From Actinomycetales bacterium (GTDB taxonomy: Bacteria > Actinomycetota > Actinomycetes > Actinomycetales > Microbacteriaceae): a stretch of 64,000 nt of DNA. The position numbers were made by a program, and so were the translations under genes. Location of the stretch: assembly GCA_017308515.1 (NCBI GenBank), contig JAFKEN010000007.1:124001-188000 (forward strand). The letters are read 5' to 3'. The notes under the pieces are model-generated. The model saw only the letters and a program-made list of their open reading frames with translations. It was not told where the DNA came from and made no database searches. Below are positions 25,435-38,685 of this stretch, piece by piece (within the stretch, counting starts at the first letter, position 1; the number at the start of each line of letters is the position of its first letter).

Positions 25435-26631
25435 ATGACCGATGCCGACCCGTCGACCCCCGACGGCACGCGTTCCACCGACGCACCTGGCGCCGGCGAG
25501 ACCCCGCGCCGCAGCCCGCTGCACGAGCGCCACGTCGCCGCGGGGGCGAGCTTCACCGACTTCGCCGGGTGGTGGATGCCGGTGCGCTACGAGTCCGACC
25601 TCGCCGAGCACCACGCGGTGCGCGAGCGCGCCGGACTGTTCGACCTCAGCCACATGGGCGAGATCCTCGTGCTCGGTCCGCAGGCCGCCGCGGCGCTCGA
25701 CCACGCCCTCGCCGGGCGGCTGTCGGCGATCGAGGAGGGGCAGGCGAAGTACACGCTTCTGCTGGCCGAGTCGGGGGGGATCCTCGACGATCTCGTCGTC
25801 TATCGCACGGGCGCCGACCGCTATCTCGTGATCGCGAACGCAGCCAACCGCGAGCTCGTCGCCGCCGAGCTGCGTGAGCGCTGCGGCGGCTTCGACTGCG
25901 TCGTCGACGACGAGTCCGACGATGTCGCCCTCCTCGCGCTGCAGGGGCCGCGGGCCGCCGAGATCCTGCGCGAGGTCGACGGCCTGCAGATCCCCGCAGG
26001 CGGCGCCGACGGGCCCGGTCTCGACGCGCTGCGCTACTACCGCACGACGACGGGCGACTTCCGCGGGCACGAGTCGCTCGTCGCCCGCACCGGCTACACC
26101 GGCGAGGACGGCTTCGAGCTCTACCTCGCCCCCGAGGCCGCCCCCGAGCTCTGGGATGCCCTGCTCGAGACCGGCGCCGGCGCCGGCCTCGTGCCCGCCG
26201 GCCTCGCCGCGCGCGACACGCTGCGCCTTGAGGCGGGCATGCCGCTGTACGGGCACGAGCTCGGGCCGGACACGCTGCCCGAGCAGGCGGGCCTGGGTCG
26301 CGTGCCGGCGCTCGCCACGAAGGGCGAGTTCGTCGGCCGCGCCGCCGTCGAGCGCGGCCCCGCCGAGGGCGCCCGCGTGCTCGTCGGCCTCGCGGCCGAG
26401 GGCCGCCGCGCGGCGCGCGCCGGCTACCCGGTGCTCCGCGACGGAGCAGTCGTCGGCGAGGTGACGAGCGGGGCCCTGTCGCCCACGCTCGGGCACCCGA
26501 TCGCGATGGCCTTCGTCGACCCCGCGGTCGCCGAGGCCGGCACCGCCCTCGAGCTCGACGTGCGCGGCACCGAGGTGCCGGCCGTCGTCGTCCCCCTCCC
26601 GTTCTACCGTCGCCCCACCTCCGGAGAGTGA
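25435..26631 (+). CDS. gcvT: Glycine cleavage system aminomethyltransferase (T-protein)
   Basis: The product is 398 aa. It transfers the methylene group from the aminomethyl-lipoyl H-protein to tetrahydrofolate, releasing ammonia. Family blocks are [31 protein letters not shown] and [14 protein letters not shown], ending in the C-terminal GcvT beta-barrel ([10 protein letters not shown]). There is a 25-residue N-terminal extension ([15 protein letters not shown]) before the conserved start. The ATG at 25435 is chosen because GGAGA precedes it; the ATG at 25387 lies inside the second aptamer. It is followed by gcvH after 8 nt. Expression is probably controlled by the glycine riboswitch. Confidence 0.95.
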   Translation: MTDADPSTPDGTRSTDAPGAGETPRRSPLHERHVAAGASFTDFAGWWMPVRYESDLAEHHAVRERAGLFDLSHMGEILVLGPQAAAALDHALAGRLSAIEEGQAKYTLLLAESGGILDDLVVYRTGADRYLVIANAANRELVAAELRERCGGFDCVVDDESDDVALLALQGPRAAEILREVDGLQIPAGGADGPGLDALRYYRTTTGDFRGHESLVARTGYTGEDGFELYLAPEAAPELWDALLETGAGAGLVPAGLAARDTLRLEAGMPLYGHELGPDTLPEQAGLGRVPALATKGEFVGRAAVERGPAEGARVLVGLAAEGRRAARAGYPVLRDGAVVGEVTSGALSPTLGHPIAMAFVDPAVAEAGTALELDVRGTEVPAVVVPLPFYRRPTSGE

Positions 26632-26639
26632 GATCCGCC

Positions 26640-27002
26640 ATGGCCGAAACGCAGTACACCAAGGATCACGAGTGGGTCGCCGTCGACGGCGACATCGCGA
26701 CGGTCGGCATCACGCCCTACGCCGCCGACAAGCTCGGCGACGTCGTCTACGTCGAGCTGCCCGCGGTGGGCGCGACGCTCGCGGCCGGCAGCATCGTCGG
26801 TGAGATCGAGTCCACCAAGTCGGTCGGCGAGCTCTTCGCCCCGGTCGACGGCGAGGTGGTCGAAGCCAACCAGGCGGTCGTCGACGACCCCTCGCTCGTC
26901 AACCGCGACCCCGCGGGGGAGGGCTGGATGGTGAAGGTGCGCTTCACCGAGCTGCCGACGCTGCTCTCGGCCGACGAGTACGCCGCTCTCACGGCCGAGT
27001 GA
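26640..27002 (+). CDS. gcvH: Glycine cleavage system H-protein
   Basis: The product is 120 aa and carries the lipoyl arm that shuttles intermediates between the P, T and L proteins. The lipoylated lysine is K60 in [12 protein letters not shown]. The N-terminus [12 protein letters not shown] and the end MVKVRF are typical. The ATG at 26640 follows GGAGAG; a GTG at 26628 is possible but would overlap gcvT. It lies between gcvT and gcvP in one operon. Confidence 0.95.
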   Translation: MAETQYTKDHEWVAVDGDIATVGITPYAADKLGDVVYVELPAVGATLAAGSIVGEIESTKSVGELFAPVDGEVVEANQAVVDDPSLVNRDPAGEGWMVKVRFTELPTLLSADEYAALTAE

Positions 27003-27012
27003 CGCGCGCCGC

Positions 27013-29859
<2,847 letters not shown>

Positions 29860-29870
29860 CCCCGGGGTGG

Positions 29871-29942
29871 CGGTTCGCTGGAGCGAACGGCGGTTCGACC
29901 CGGTTGCGTCGGGGTCGAACCGCGGCCTGCTCCAGCGAACCG
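29871..29942. repeat. Nested inverted repeats between convergent genes
   Basis: The outer arms CGGTTCGCTGGAGC (29871-29884) and GCTCCAGCGAACCG (29929-29942) match exactly over 14 bp. The inner arms GCGGTTCGACCC (29890-29901) and GGGTCGAACCGC (29912-29923) match over 12 bp. The left outer arm also forms a small hairpin GTTCGCT/AGCGAAC with neighbouring bases. The 72-bp dyad fills the gap between gcvP and the convergent CPBP gene. It may be a bidirectional terminator without U-tract or a small repeat element. Confidence 0.75.
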
Positions 29943-29946
29943 GTAC

Positions 29947-30819
29947 TCAGGGGGCAACGGGGAGGCCGAACAGCGCCGGCCAGGCGGCCGCGGCGAGCGG
30001 GTAGCCGACGAAGACGATCGCGTCGATGAGGAAGTGCGCGACGAGGAAGGGCAGCACCCGCCCCCACCGCGTGTAGAGCCAGCCGAACAGCGCCCCCATG
30101 AGGGCGTTCGCGACGAAGGCGCCGAAGCCCTGGTAGAGGTGGTAGCTGCCGCGCACGAGCGCGGAACCGAGGATGATCGCCCACCGGTTCCAGCGCAGGT
30201 CGCCGAGCCGCGCGAAGAGGTAGCCGATCATCACGACCTCCTCCTGCACGGAGGCGCGCACGGCCGACAGCAGCAGCACCGGCACCGTCCACCAGTACGA
30301 CGAGAGCCCGGAGGGGTCCACGGCGAGCCCGATCCCGAGGGCGCGGCCGCCGAGATAGATCGCGAGCCCCGCGACGCCGATCACGGCGAGCAGGCCGATC
30401 CCGCGCAGCAGGTCGATCCCGACCCCCTGCCGCACGATCCCCAGCCGACCGAGGTGCGGGCGCGAGCGCGACCAGAGCAGGTAGCCGACCAGCAGCACCG
30501 GCACGAGCGAGAACGTGATCCCCAGCAACTGGTAGATGAGGTCGAACACCTCGCGGCTGCTCTGCGAGGGGTTGAGGGTCGTGGTCTGCTGGCCGATCGG
30601 CTCGGGGCGGGTCAGCGCGTCGGCGAGCTGGACGATCGAGTACACGGCCGAGCGCCCGAGGCCCAGGCCCAGCACGATCGCGATCTCGAGCCCGATGCGC
30701 CCGCGCCCGATCGCCGGGATCGGCTGCAGCAGCCGCGGCTCGGCGAGGGCGGGATCGCGCGCCTCGCCCCTCGCGTGCGCGGCCGGCGCGGCGGGGCCCG
30801 GCCCGCGGTCCTCGCTCAC
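29947..30819 (-). CDS. CPBP family intramembrane metalloprotease
   Basis: The product is 290 aa with about seven to eight hydrophobic helices. The CPBP/Abi motifs are present: EEVVMIGYLFARL (EE pair, with Gly-Tyr in place of the usual Arg), GSYHLYQG (His) and NALMGALFGWLYTR; a late VAHFLIDAIVF supplies the last His and Asp. These proteases cleave prenylated or other membrane substrates; some act in immunity to bacteriocins. GTG 30819 overlaps the stop of the upstream DCC gene (GTGA), so the two form an operon. Confidence 0.88.
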   Translation of the reverse strand: MSEDRGPGPAAPAAHARGEARDPALAEPRLLQPIPAIGRGRIGLEIAIVLGLGLGRSAVYSIVQLADALTRPEPIGQQTTTLNPSQSSREVFDLIYQLLGITFSLVPVLLVGYLLWSRSRPHLGRLGIVRQGVGIDLLRGIGLLAVIGVAGLAIYLGGRALGIGLAVDPSGLSSYWWTVPVLLLSAVRASVQEEVVMIGYLFARLGDLRWNRWAIILGSALVRGSYHLYQGFGAFVANALMGALFGWLYTRWGRVLPFLVAHFLIDAIVFVGYPLAAAAWPALFGLPVAP

Positions 30820-31193
30820 CCCGCGGTCGGCTTCATCGCGCACGCCGGGGTTCCGCCGGGCAGCAGGTGACGGTAGCGGGAGACGAGCTTGTAGCCGATC
30901 GCGGCGGCCCACGAGTAGGGCGGCACCGTGCCGAGCACCCCGAGGAAGCGCCAGCCCAAGCCGGGCTGCCCGCGCAGCAGCGCCGCGACCGCGAGGTGCC
31001 CCGCGTATTGGTGGGTCGGGGTGACGAGCCAGACGTAGTGGCTCGCGTCGTCGCGGGTCAGGCCGTAGGCGTCGAGGTCGGTCCACTGCCAGGGCTGCGC
31101 CTCGGGGAACCGCGGCAGCGCCTCCCGCAGCTTGTCGACCGTCGTGGTGCAGAATCCGCAGTCGCCGTCGAAGATCAGGAGGGAGCCGGCCAT
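30816..31193 (-). CDS. DCC (DUF393) thiol-disulfide oxidoreductase-like protein
   Basis: The product is 125 aa. It begins with the diagnostic LLIFDGDCGFCTT motif and continues with the usual DUF393 pattern (YVWLVTPTHQYAGHLAVAALLR, the second half WRFLG..YKLVSRYRHLL). Members are thioredoxin-like and presumed redox active through DxxCxxC-type cysteines. ATG 31193 is leaderless: TACCAT on the complement (31200-31205) is six bases ahead. It overlaps the CPBP protease gene by 4 nt. Confidence 0.87.
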   Translation of the reverse strand: MAGSLLIFDGDCGFCTTTVDKLREALPRFPEAQPWQWTDLDAYGLTRDDASHYVWLVTPTHQYAGHLAVAALLRGQPGLGWRFLGVLGTVPPYSWAAAIGYKLVSRYRHLLPGGTPACAMKPTAG

Positions 31194-31496
31194 CCCCTCA
31201 TGGTAGGCGGGGGCGTCGGCGAGCACCGGACCGGCCGCCGCTGGCTCGGGGACGCCCGTCCGGCGGCGTCGAGCGGCCCTCGGCCACAGCAGGACGCACG
31301 ATGCGTGAATACCGCGGCGGATTTTTGCGGTGTGTGCAGACTCGTGCAACATCGTCCCGTCTTTGTTTCCGCGGGGTAACGATTCGTCCAACAGTTTCTG
31401 GCGCCGCCGACCCCCGGCCTAGGGTCGGAACCATCCGGGCGCGGCGCCCCCGGAACGGGGTCGCGCGCCGCGCTTTCCGTATGCACAGGAGGAACA
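31194..31496 (+). promoter_or_regulatory. Upstream region of the oligopeptide transporter operon
   Basis: These 303 bp hold no credible gene. From 31316 to about 31400 the sequence is less GC-rich than the surroundings. A TAGGGT hexamer at 31420-31425 is a candidate -10; it would give a leader of about 60 nt. The end of the region has a strong AGGAGGA ribosome-binding site (31488-31494). Confidence 0.45.
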
Positions 31497-33110
31497 TTGC
31501 GTATTCCACGTATCGCAGCCGCAGCCGGAGGGGTCGTGGCGATCGCCGCACTCGCCCTCGCCGGCTGCGCGGGCACCGGCGGTGGCGGCGGGGCGACGAC
31601 GGGCATCGTGACCGTCAGCTCGAACGAGCCCGAGAACCCGCTGATCCCGGCCAACACGAACGAGGTCGGCGGTGGCCTGATCCTCAACAACATCATGTCG
31701 GGCCTCGTGTACTACAACGCCGACGGCTCCGTGGAGCTGGACGACGCGGCCTCGATCGAGTCCGACGACAACCAGAACTGGACGATCACCCTGCGTGACG
31801 GCCTCAAGTTCAGCGACGGCACGCCGGTCACGGCCGAGTCGTACGTGAAGGCCTGGCAGTGGGGCGCCTCCGACCCGGAGAACCTCAACCAGTGGTGGTT
31901 CGGCTACGCGATCCCGTTCGCGGGCTTCTCCGACGACGGCGGCGACGACACCCTCGCGCTCAACGTGGTCGACGACAAGACCTTCACCGTGGAGCTCGCG
32001 CAGCCCCAGGCCGACTTCAGCCTGGCCCTGGGCTACACGGTGTTCTTCCCGCTGCCGGACTCGTTCTACGACGACCCGGCCGCGTTCGGCGAGTCGCCGA
32101 TCGGCAACGGCCCCTACAAGGTGGCCGAGGACGGCTGGATCCACGACGAGAGCATCACGCTCGAGCCGAACCCCGAGTACACCGGCCCGCGTACGGCCCA
32201 GAACGGCGGCGTGAAGATGGTCTTCTACGCCACCCAGGAGGCCGCCTACGCCGACCTGCTCTCGGACAACCTGGACATCATCCAGCAGGTCCCGAGCAAC
32301 GCGCTGGGCACCTACAAGGACGACCTGGGCGACCGCGCGGTCGACCAGCCGGCCGCCATCTTCCAGTCGTTCACGATGCAGGGCGAGCTCCCGCACTTCG
32401 GCTACGACGAGGAGGGCACGCTGCGTCGCGCCGCGATCTCGCACGCGATCAACCGTGAGGAGATCACCGACGTGATCTTCCAGGGCACCCGCACCCCGGC
32501 CACCGACTTCACGTCGCCGGTCATCGACGGGTACTCGACCGATATCGAGGGCGCCGACGTGCTGACGTACGACCCCGAGAAGGCGGTCGAGCTCTGGAAC
32601 GAGGCGAACGCGATCTCGCCGTGGGACGGCCAGTTCGGTCTCGCCTACAACGCGGACGGCGGCCACCAGGAGTGGGTCGACGCGACCGTCAACTCGATCA
32701 AGAACGTGCTCGGCATCGACGCGGTGGGGGTCCCGTACCCCGACTTCGCCGGTCTGCGCACCGAGGTGAACAACAGCACCATCACCTCGGCGTTCCGCAC
32801 CGGATGGCAGTTCGACTACCCCGGCATGTACAACATCCTCGGCGCCCTGTACCTCAGCGGTTCGGGCTCGAACGATGCGCACTACGACAACCCGGACTAC
32901 GACGCGCTGATCGCTCAGGGCGCCCAGGCCGGTTCGGTGGACGAGGCGAACGACTACTTCCACCAGGCCGAGGCGCTGCTGTTCCGCGACCTGCCCGCGA
33001 TCCCGCTGTGGTACGGCGCGGTCAACGCCGGCTACTCGACCGCGGTCGACAACGTGCAGTACGGCTGGGACAGCTGGCCGATCCTGTACAAGGTCACCAA
33101 GGAAGGCTGA
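31497..33110 (+). CDS. Oligopeptide ABC transporter substrate-binding lipoprotein
   Basis: The product is 537 aa. The TTG start at 31497 is set by AGGAGGA at -9. The lipobox LALAGC predicts lipidation at C24. The body is an SBP_bac_5 (family 5) binding protein: NPLIPANTNE at the N-terminus, KFSDGTPVTAESYVKAWQWG, NGPYKV, LEPNPEYTGP and the late DLPAIPLWYGAVNAGYS. It would capture peptides outside the cell for the permeases and ATPase encoded next. It is followed by a strong UUCG hairpin before the permease gene, which fits higher expression of the binding protein. Confidence 0.93.
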   Translation: MRIPRIAAAAGGVVAIAALALAGCAGTGGGGGATTGIVTVSSNEPENPLIPANTNEVGGGLILNNIMSGLVYYNADGSVELDDAASIESDDNQNWTITLRDGLKFSDGTPVTAESYVKAWQWGASDPENLNQWWFGYAIPFAGFSDDGGDDTLALNVVDDKTFTVELAQPQADFSLALGYTVFFPLPDSFYDDPAAFGESPIGNGPYKVAEDGWIHDESITLEPNPEYTGPRTAQNGGVKMVFYATQEAAYADLLSDNLDIIQQVPSNALGTYKDDLGDRAVDQPAAIFQSFTMQGELPHFGYDEEGTLRRAAISHAINREEITDVIFQGTRTPATDFTSPVIDGYSTDIEGADVLTYDPEKAVELWNEANAISPWDGQFGLAYNADGGHQEWVDATVNSIKNVLGIDAVGVPYPDFAGLRTEVNNSTITSAFRTGWQFDYPGMYNILGALYLSGSGSNDAHYDNPDYDALIAQGAQAGSVDEANDYFHQAEALLFRDLPAIPLWYGAVNAGYSTAVDNVQYGWDSWPILYKVTKEG

Positions 33111-33150
33111 TCGTGCGAGCCCCGGCCGGCGCAGGTCGGCCGGGGCGAGC

Positions 33151-33184
33151 ACCCGTGGGGCGGCGTTCGCGCCGCCCCACGGGT
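33151..33184 (+). terminator. UUCG-capped 15-bp hairpin after the binding-protein gene
   Basis: The arms ACCCGTGGGGCGGCG (33151-33165) and CGCCGCCCCACGGGT (33170-33184) pair perfectly around a TTCG tetraloop. No U-tract follows. Its place between the binding-protein and permease genes suggests partial termination or 3'-end protection of the first cistron. Confidence 0.8.
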
Positions 33185-33216
33185 CTGCACGGCCGGGTTA
33201 GCATCGTTCCCACCTC

Positions 33217-34149
33217 ATGACCGCTTACATCCTCCGCCGACTCCTCCAGGCCCTTCCGGTCTTCATCGGGTCGACCTTCCTGATCTACGCCATGGTGTTC
33301 GCCATCCCCGGCGACCCGATCCTGCGCATGTTCGGCGACCGCACGCCGACCGACGCGACCCTCGCGGCGCTGCAGGCCAAGTACCACCTCGACCAGCCCT
33401 TCCTCGTGCGCTACCTGCTCTACATGGGCGATGTGTTCCGCGGCGACCTCGGCACGACCTTCCAGGGGCAGTCGGTCAACGAGATCCTCATGCGGACCTT
33501 CCCGAACACGCTGCGTCTCGCGATCCTCGCGGTCGCGATCGACCTCGTCGTCGGCGTCACGGTCGGCCTCGTCGCCGGCCTGCGCAAGGGCAAGATCTTC
33601 GACAACGTCACCCTGCTGATCGGCCTCGTGCTGATCTCGATGCCGGTGTTCGTGCTGGCCTTCGTCGCGCAGTGGTTCTTCGGCATCCAACTCGGCATCT
33701 TCCGGGCCACCGTCGGCCCCGGGGCGCCCTGGGGAGATCTGATACTCCCGGCCATCGTGCTGGCGGCGCTCAACTTCGCCTTCACGATGCGCCTGACCCG
33801 AGCCAGCGTCATCGAGACGAACGCCCAGGACTTCGTCCGCATGGCCTACGGCAAGGGGCTGCGCTCCGAGCGCGTCGTGCCGGTGCACATCCTGCGCAAC
33901 TCGCTCATCCCGGTCACGACGAACATCGCCGCCAACTTCGGCATCCTGATCGTCGGCGCGACCGTCACGGAGGGCATCTTCAACGTGCCCGGCGTCGGCA
34001 ACGAGCTGTTCAAGGCGATCAACCGCCACGACAGCCCCGAGGTGGTCTCGATCGTGACCGTCCTCGTCATCATCTACGTGCTCGTCAACCTGGGCATCGA
34101 CCTGCTCTACGGCGTGCTCGACCCGAGGATCCGCTATGTCAAGAAGTGA
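33217..34149 (+). CDS. Oligopeptide ABC transporter permease, OppB-type
   Basis: The product is 310 aa with six transmembrane helices. The N-terminus YILRRLLQALPVFIGSTFLIYAM is typical of DppB/OppB. The ATPase-docking loop (about residues 190-225: ASVIETNAQDFVRMAYGKGL) contains the EAA motif. A TAGCAT hexamer (33199-33204) suggests a secondary promoter with a very short leader; no ribosome-binding site is evident. The end overlaps the next permease gene by 14 nt. Confidence 0.92.
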   Translation: MTAYILRRLLQALPVFIGSTFLIYAMVFAIPGDPILRMFGDRTPTDATLAALQAKYHLDQPFLVRYLLYMGDVFRGDLGTTFQGQSVNEILMRTFPNTLRLAILAVAIDLVVGVTVGLVAGLRKGKIFDNVTLLIGLVLISMPVFVLAFVAQWFFGIQLGIFRATVGPGAPWGDLILPAIVLAALNFAFTMRLTRASVIETNAQDFVRMAYGKGLRSERVVPVHILRNSLIPVTTNIAANFGILIVGATVTEGIFNVPGVGNELFKAINRHDSPEVVSIVTVLVIIYVLVNLGIDLLYGVLDPRIRYVKK

Positions 34150-35154
34150 CGCTCCCGCCGCCCCGGCGCCGGCCGCCGAGCGCTTCGTCGCCGACTTCAC
34201 CGGCGACGAGCTCGGCGCCGTCGACGAAGTGCGGGTCTCCGAGAAGCGCAGCAACCTGTGGCTTGACGCGTGGCGCGACCTGCGCGGGCGGTGGATGTTC
34301 TGGGCCTCGGCGGCGATGATCCTGTTCATCGTGTTCGTGGCGCTCTTCCCGACCGCGTTCACCCAGGTGCCGCCGAACGACGGCTGCATCCTCTCGGTGC
34401 AGAACCAGACCCAGGCCGACGAGCTCGGCGTGCCGATCGGCACCAAGATCTCCGACCACGGGCCGCTGCCCGGTCACCCGCTGGGCTTCACCAAGCAGGG
34501 CTGCGACGTGTTCTCGCGCATCGTGCACGGCACCTCGACCTCGCTGTCGGTCGGCATCATCGTGAGCATCATGGTGGCCGTCATCGGCATCGTCATCGGC
34601 GCGTTCGCCGGCTTCTTCGGCGGCTGGCTCGACTCGGTGCTCATGCGCTTCGGCGACATCGTCTTCGCGATCCCCTACGTGCTCGCGGCGGTCGTCGTGA
34701 TGTCGATGTTCCTGCACGACCGGAACATCTGGGTCATCTCGCTCGCGATCGGCGCGTTCTCGTGGCCCTCCACGGCGCGCATCCTGAGATCCGAGGTGCT
34801 GAGGGTCAAGAACTCCGACTTCGTGATGGCCTCGACGGCGCTCGGTCTCTCGCGTGTGCGCACGATGCTCGCGCACGTACTCCCGAACTCGATCGCCCCG
34901 GTCATCGTCGTCACGACGATCGGTCTCGCGGGAGCGATCACCGCGGAGGCGACGCTGTCGTTCCTCGGGGTCGGTCTGCCGAACAACATCTTCATGTCGT
35001 GGGGCAACGACATCTCCGCGGCGCAGACGAGTCTGCGCACGAACCCGGCGGCCCTGATCTACCCCTCGATCGCGCTCTCGCTCACCGTGCTCGCCTTCAT
35101 CGTGATGGGCGAGGCCGTGCGCGACGCGCTCGACCCGAGGGCGAGGGCCAGCCG

Positions 35155-35158
<4 letters not shown>
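34136..35158 (+). CDS. Oligopeptide ABC transporter permease, OppC-type
   Basis: The product is 340 aa. A 60-residue cytoplasmic N-terminus with Ala/Pro repeats precedes the first helix. The large extracytoplasmic loop (with two Cys, DGCILS and KQGCDVF) is followed by the five-helix permease core and the EAA loop (RVKNSDFVMASTALGLS). It forms the channel with the preceding permease. ATGA overlap with the ATPase gene indicates coupling. Confidence 0.92.
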
Positions 35159-36858
<1,700 letters not shown>

Positions 36859-36894
36859 GCCGGCGGTGCCCGGGGCCCGGCTAGGCTCGGCGTG

Positions 36895-38514
36895 ATGCGC
36901 GCGCGCCCGGGCACCTGGATCGGCGCCGCCCTCGCCCTCGCGCTCGTCGCGGGCGCGCTCGGCGGCTGCGCTGCGGCGACCCCGCAGGACCGCCCGGTGA
37001 TCGTCGGGGCGATCGAGCCGAGCCAGGGGATCCGCCCCGACTGCGCCGACATCGGCTGCACCACGATCGCCCCCGCGCTGCTGGGCACGCTCGCGGTGCT
37101 GGGTCCGGACGGGGAGCTCGAGCTCGAGCTCGCGGAGTCGATCCGCTCGGCGCCCGAGCTGCTCGCGGCCGGCGTGGAGGGCCCGTCGGCCGAGGAGGAT
37201 CCGCGGGTCGAGATCGTGGTGCGCGAGGGCGCGCGCTTCGCCGACGGCGAGCCGATCACCGCGCAGTCGTTCGTCGACTCCTGGCGCCGCATCGCCGGGA
37301 CGGCCGAGGACGCCCGGACGGCGACGCTCTTCGCGCCGTTCCGCGGCTACACGGCCGACCCCGAGGTCGACCTCGTCGACTCGGGAGCGCTCGAGGTCGT
37401 CGACGAGCGCACCTTCGTCGTGCACCTGGAGCGGCCGATGGCCGACTTCCCGGCGGAGCTCACGCTGCCGCTGTTCGCCCCCCGCACGGCGGCCGAGCTG
37501 TCGGGAGGCGGCGATCCCCGCGACCCCGCCGCCTCCGGCCCCTACCGCGTCGCCGACGGCGGCTGGCAGCCGGGCGAGCGCCTGCAGCTCGTGCCGAACC
37601 CGGCCTACCGGGGCCCGCGGACGCCGCGCAATGCGGGGCTCGACCTGCGCTTCCTGGGCGATCCCGACGTCACCCTCGGCGAGTTCCTCGTGGGAGATCT
37701 CGACCTCGTCGCGCCGCTGCCCTCGTCGCGCTGGTCGGGTGCCGCATCGGTGCTCGGCGACCGCATCATCACGGGCGTGCTGCCGGAGCTGATCGCGATC
37801 TCCTTCCCCGCCGACCTCGGCGCTTTCGCGGGGCAGGACGGCCTGCTGCGCCGCGAGGCCCTCGCCCTCGCGATCGACCGCCCCGACCTCGCGAGCGGGC
37901 CGCTCGGCGGCCACGCGCTCGCGGCCGACGCGTTCCTGCCGCGCCGCGACGGCGAGGCCGCCTTCGAGGTCCCGCACGACCAGACCCGTGCTGAGGGGTC
38001 GTGGCAGGACGCCGAGGCGATCTCGACCTTCACCGGGTCGCTCGCGGTGGTGCGGATCGGCGAGGACGTGCCCAGCGGCGTCGCCGACTCGATCGTCGAC
38101 ATGCTCGACGCGACCATCCGCGATCCCGTCGAGGCGGCGCACTACGTGAGCGAGGGCTCCTACCGCGCGGCGACCGATCCCGAGGTCGAGGATCACGACC
38201 CGCGCGGCGTGCTGCTCGTGCGGGCCGTCGCGGCCTCGCCCGCGTGGTCCGCCTTCCTCGAGCCGGGGTCCCTGCTGCCCGACGGCGCCCTCACCGGCGA
38301 CGACGCGGAGCTGCTCGCGGCCGTGCGCGACGCGGGCAGCTACGCCGACGCGCGGGCGGCGCTCGAGGCCGCGCAGGCCGGGCTCGCGCAGTCGCTGCCC
38401 GTGATCCCGCTCGCGGTGCCGCTCGGCGCGGTCGCCGCGAGCCCGCGCCTCGCCGACGTGCAGCTGGGCTGGGACGCGGTGCCGCGCTGGGACGCGATCC
38501 GCGTCCTGGACTAG
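36895..38514 (+). CDS. LpqW-like family 5 substrate-binding lipoprotein
   Basis: The product is 539 aa. The lipobox LGGC gives a lipid site at C25. It is an SBP_bac_5-type fold (ARFADGEPITAQSFVDSW, SGPYRVADGG, LVPNPAYRGPRTP) but more diverged than the binding protein at 31497. It is encoded directly upstream of typA, like mycobacterial LpqW (Rv1166), a binding-protein relative that steers mannolipid synthesis, so an LpqW-type role is a reasonable inference and peptide binding the alternative. The start is ATG 36895, with TAGGCT (36882-36887) seven bases ahead (GTG 36892 is possible). Its last codons are repeated after the stop. Confidence 0.82.
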   Translation: MRARPGTWIGAALALALVAGALGGCAAATPQDRPVIVGAIEPSQGIRPDCADIGCTTIAPALLGTLAVLGPDGELELELAESIRSAPELLAAGVEGPSAEEDPRVEIVVREGARFADGEPITAQSFVDSWRRIAGTAEDARTATLFAPFRGYTADPEVDLVDSGALEVVDERTFVVHLERPMADFPAELTLPLFAPRTAAELSGGGDPRDPAASGPYRVADGGWQPGERLQLVPNPAYRGPRTPRNAGLDLRFLGDPDVTLGEFLVGDLDLVAPLPSSRWSGAASVLGDRIITGVLPELIAISFPADLGAFAGQDGLLRREALALAIDRPDLASGPLGGHALAADAFLPRRDGEAAFEVPHDQTRAEGSWQDAEAISTFTGSLAVVRIGEDVPSGVADSIVDMLDATIRDPVEAAHYVSEGSYRAATDPEVEDHDPRGVLLVRAVAASPAWSAFLEPGSLLPDGALTGDDAELLAAVRDAGSYADARAALEAAQAGLAQSLPVIPLAVPLGAVAASPRLADVQLGWDAVPRWDAIRVLD

Positions 38515-38573
38515 GGATGGGACGCGATCCGCGTCGTCGAGGAGGGCGGCGCGCGATCCGCGTCGTCGGCTGA
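38488..38573 (+). repeat. Tandem copies of the LpqW-like gene tail
   Basis: The end of the gene, WDAIRVLD (38488-38514 with TAG), is repeated at 38518-38540 (WDAIRVVE) and more weakly at 38553-38573 (AIRVVG and TGA). The period is about 30 bp. GCGATCCGCGTC is identical in all three. Confidence 0.8.
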
Positions 38574-38685
38574 GCACTCCCGAGCGCCGATCGCCCTCGC
38601 GGAGGCCTCTCCCGGCCGGCGACGGTAGGATCGGGAGTCGGCCGTTCGCGCCGTCTTCCTCCCCTGAATCTGCCGAGGCCCCGTC

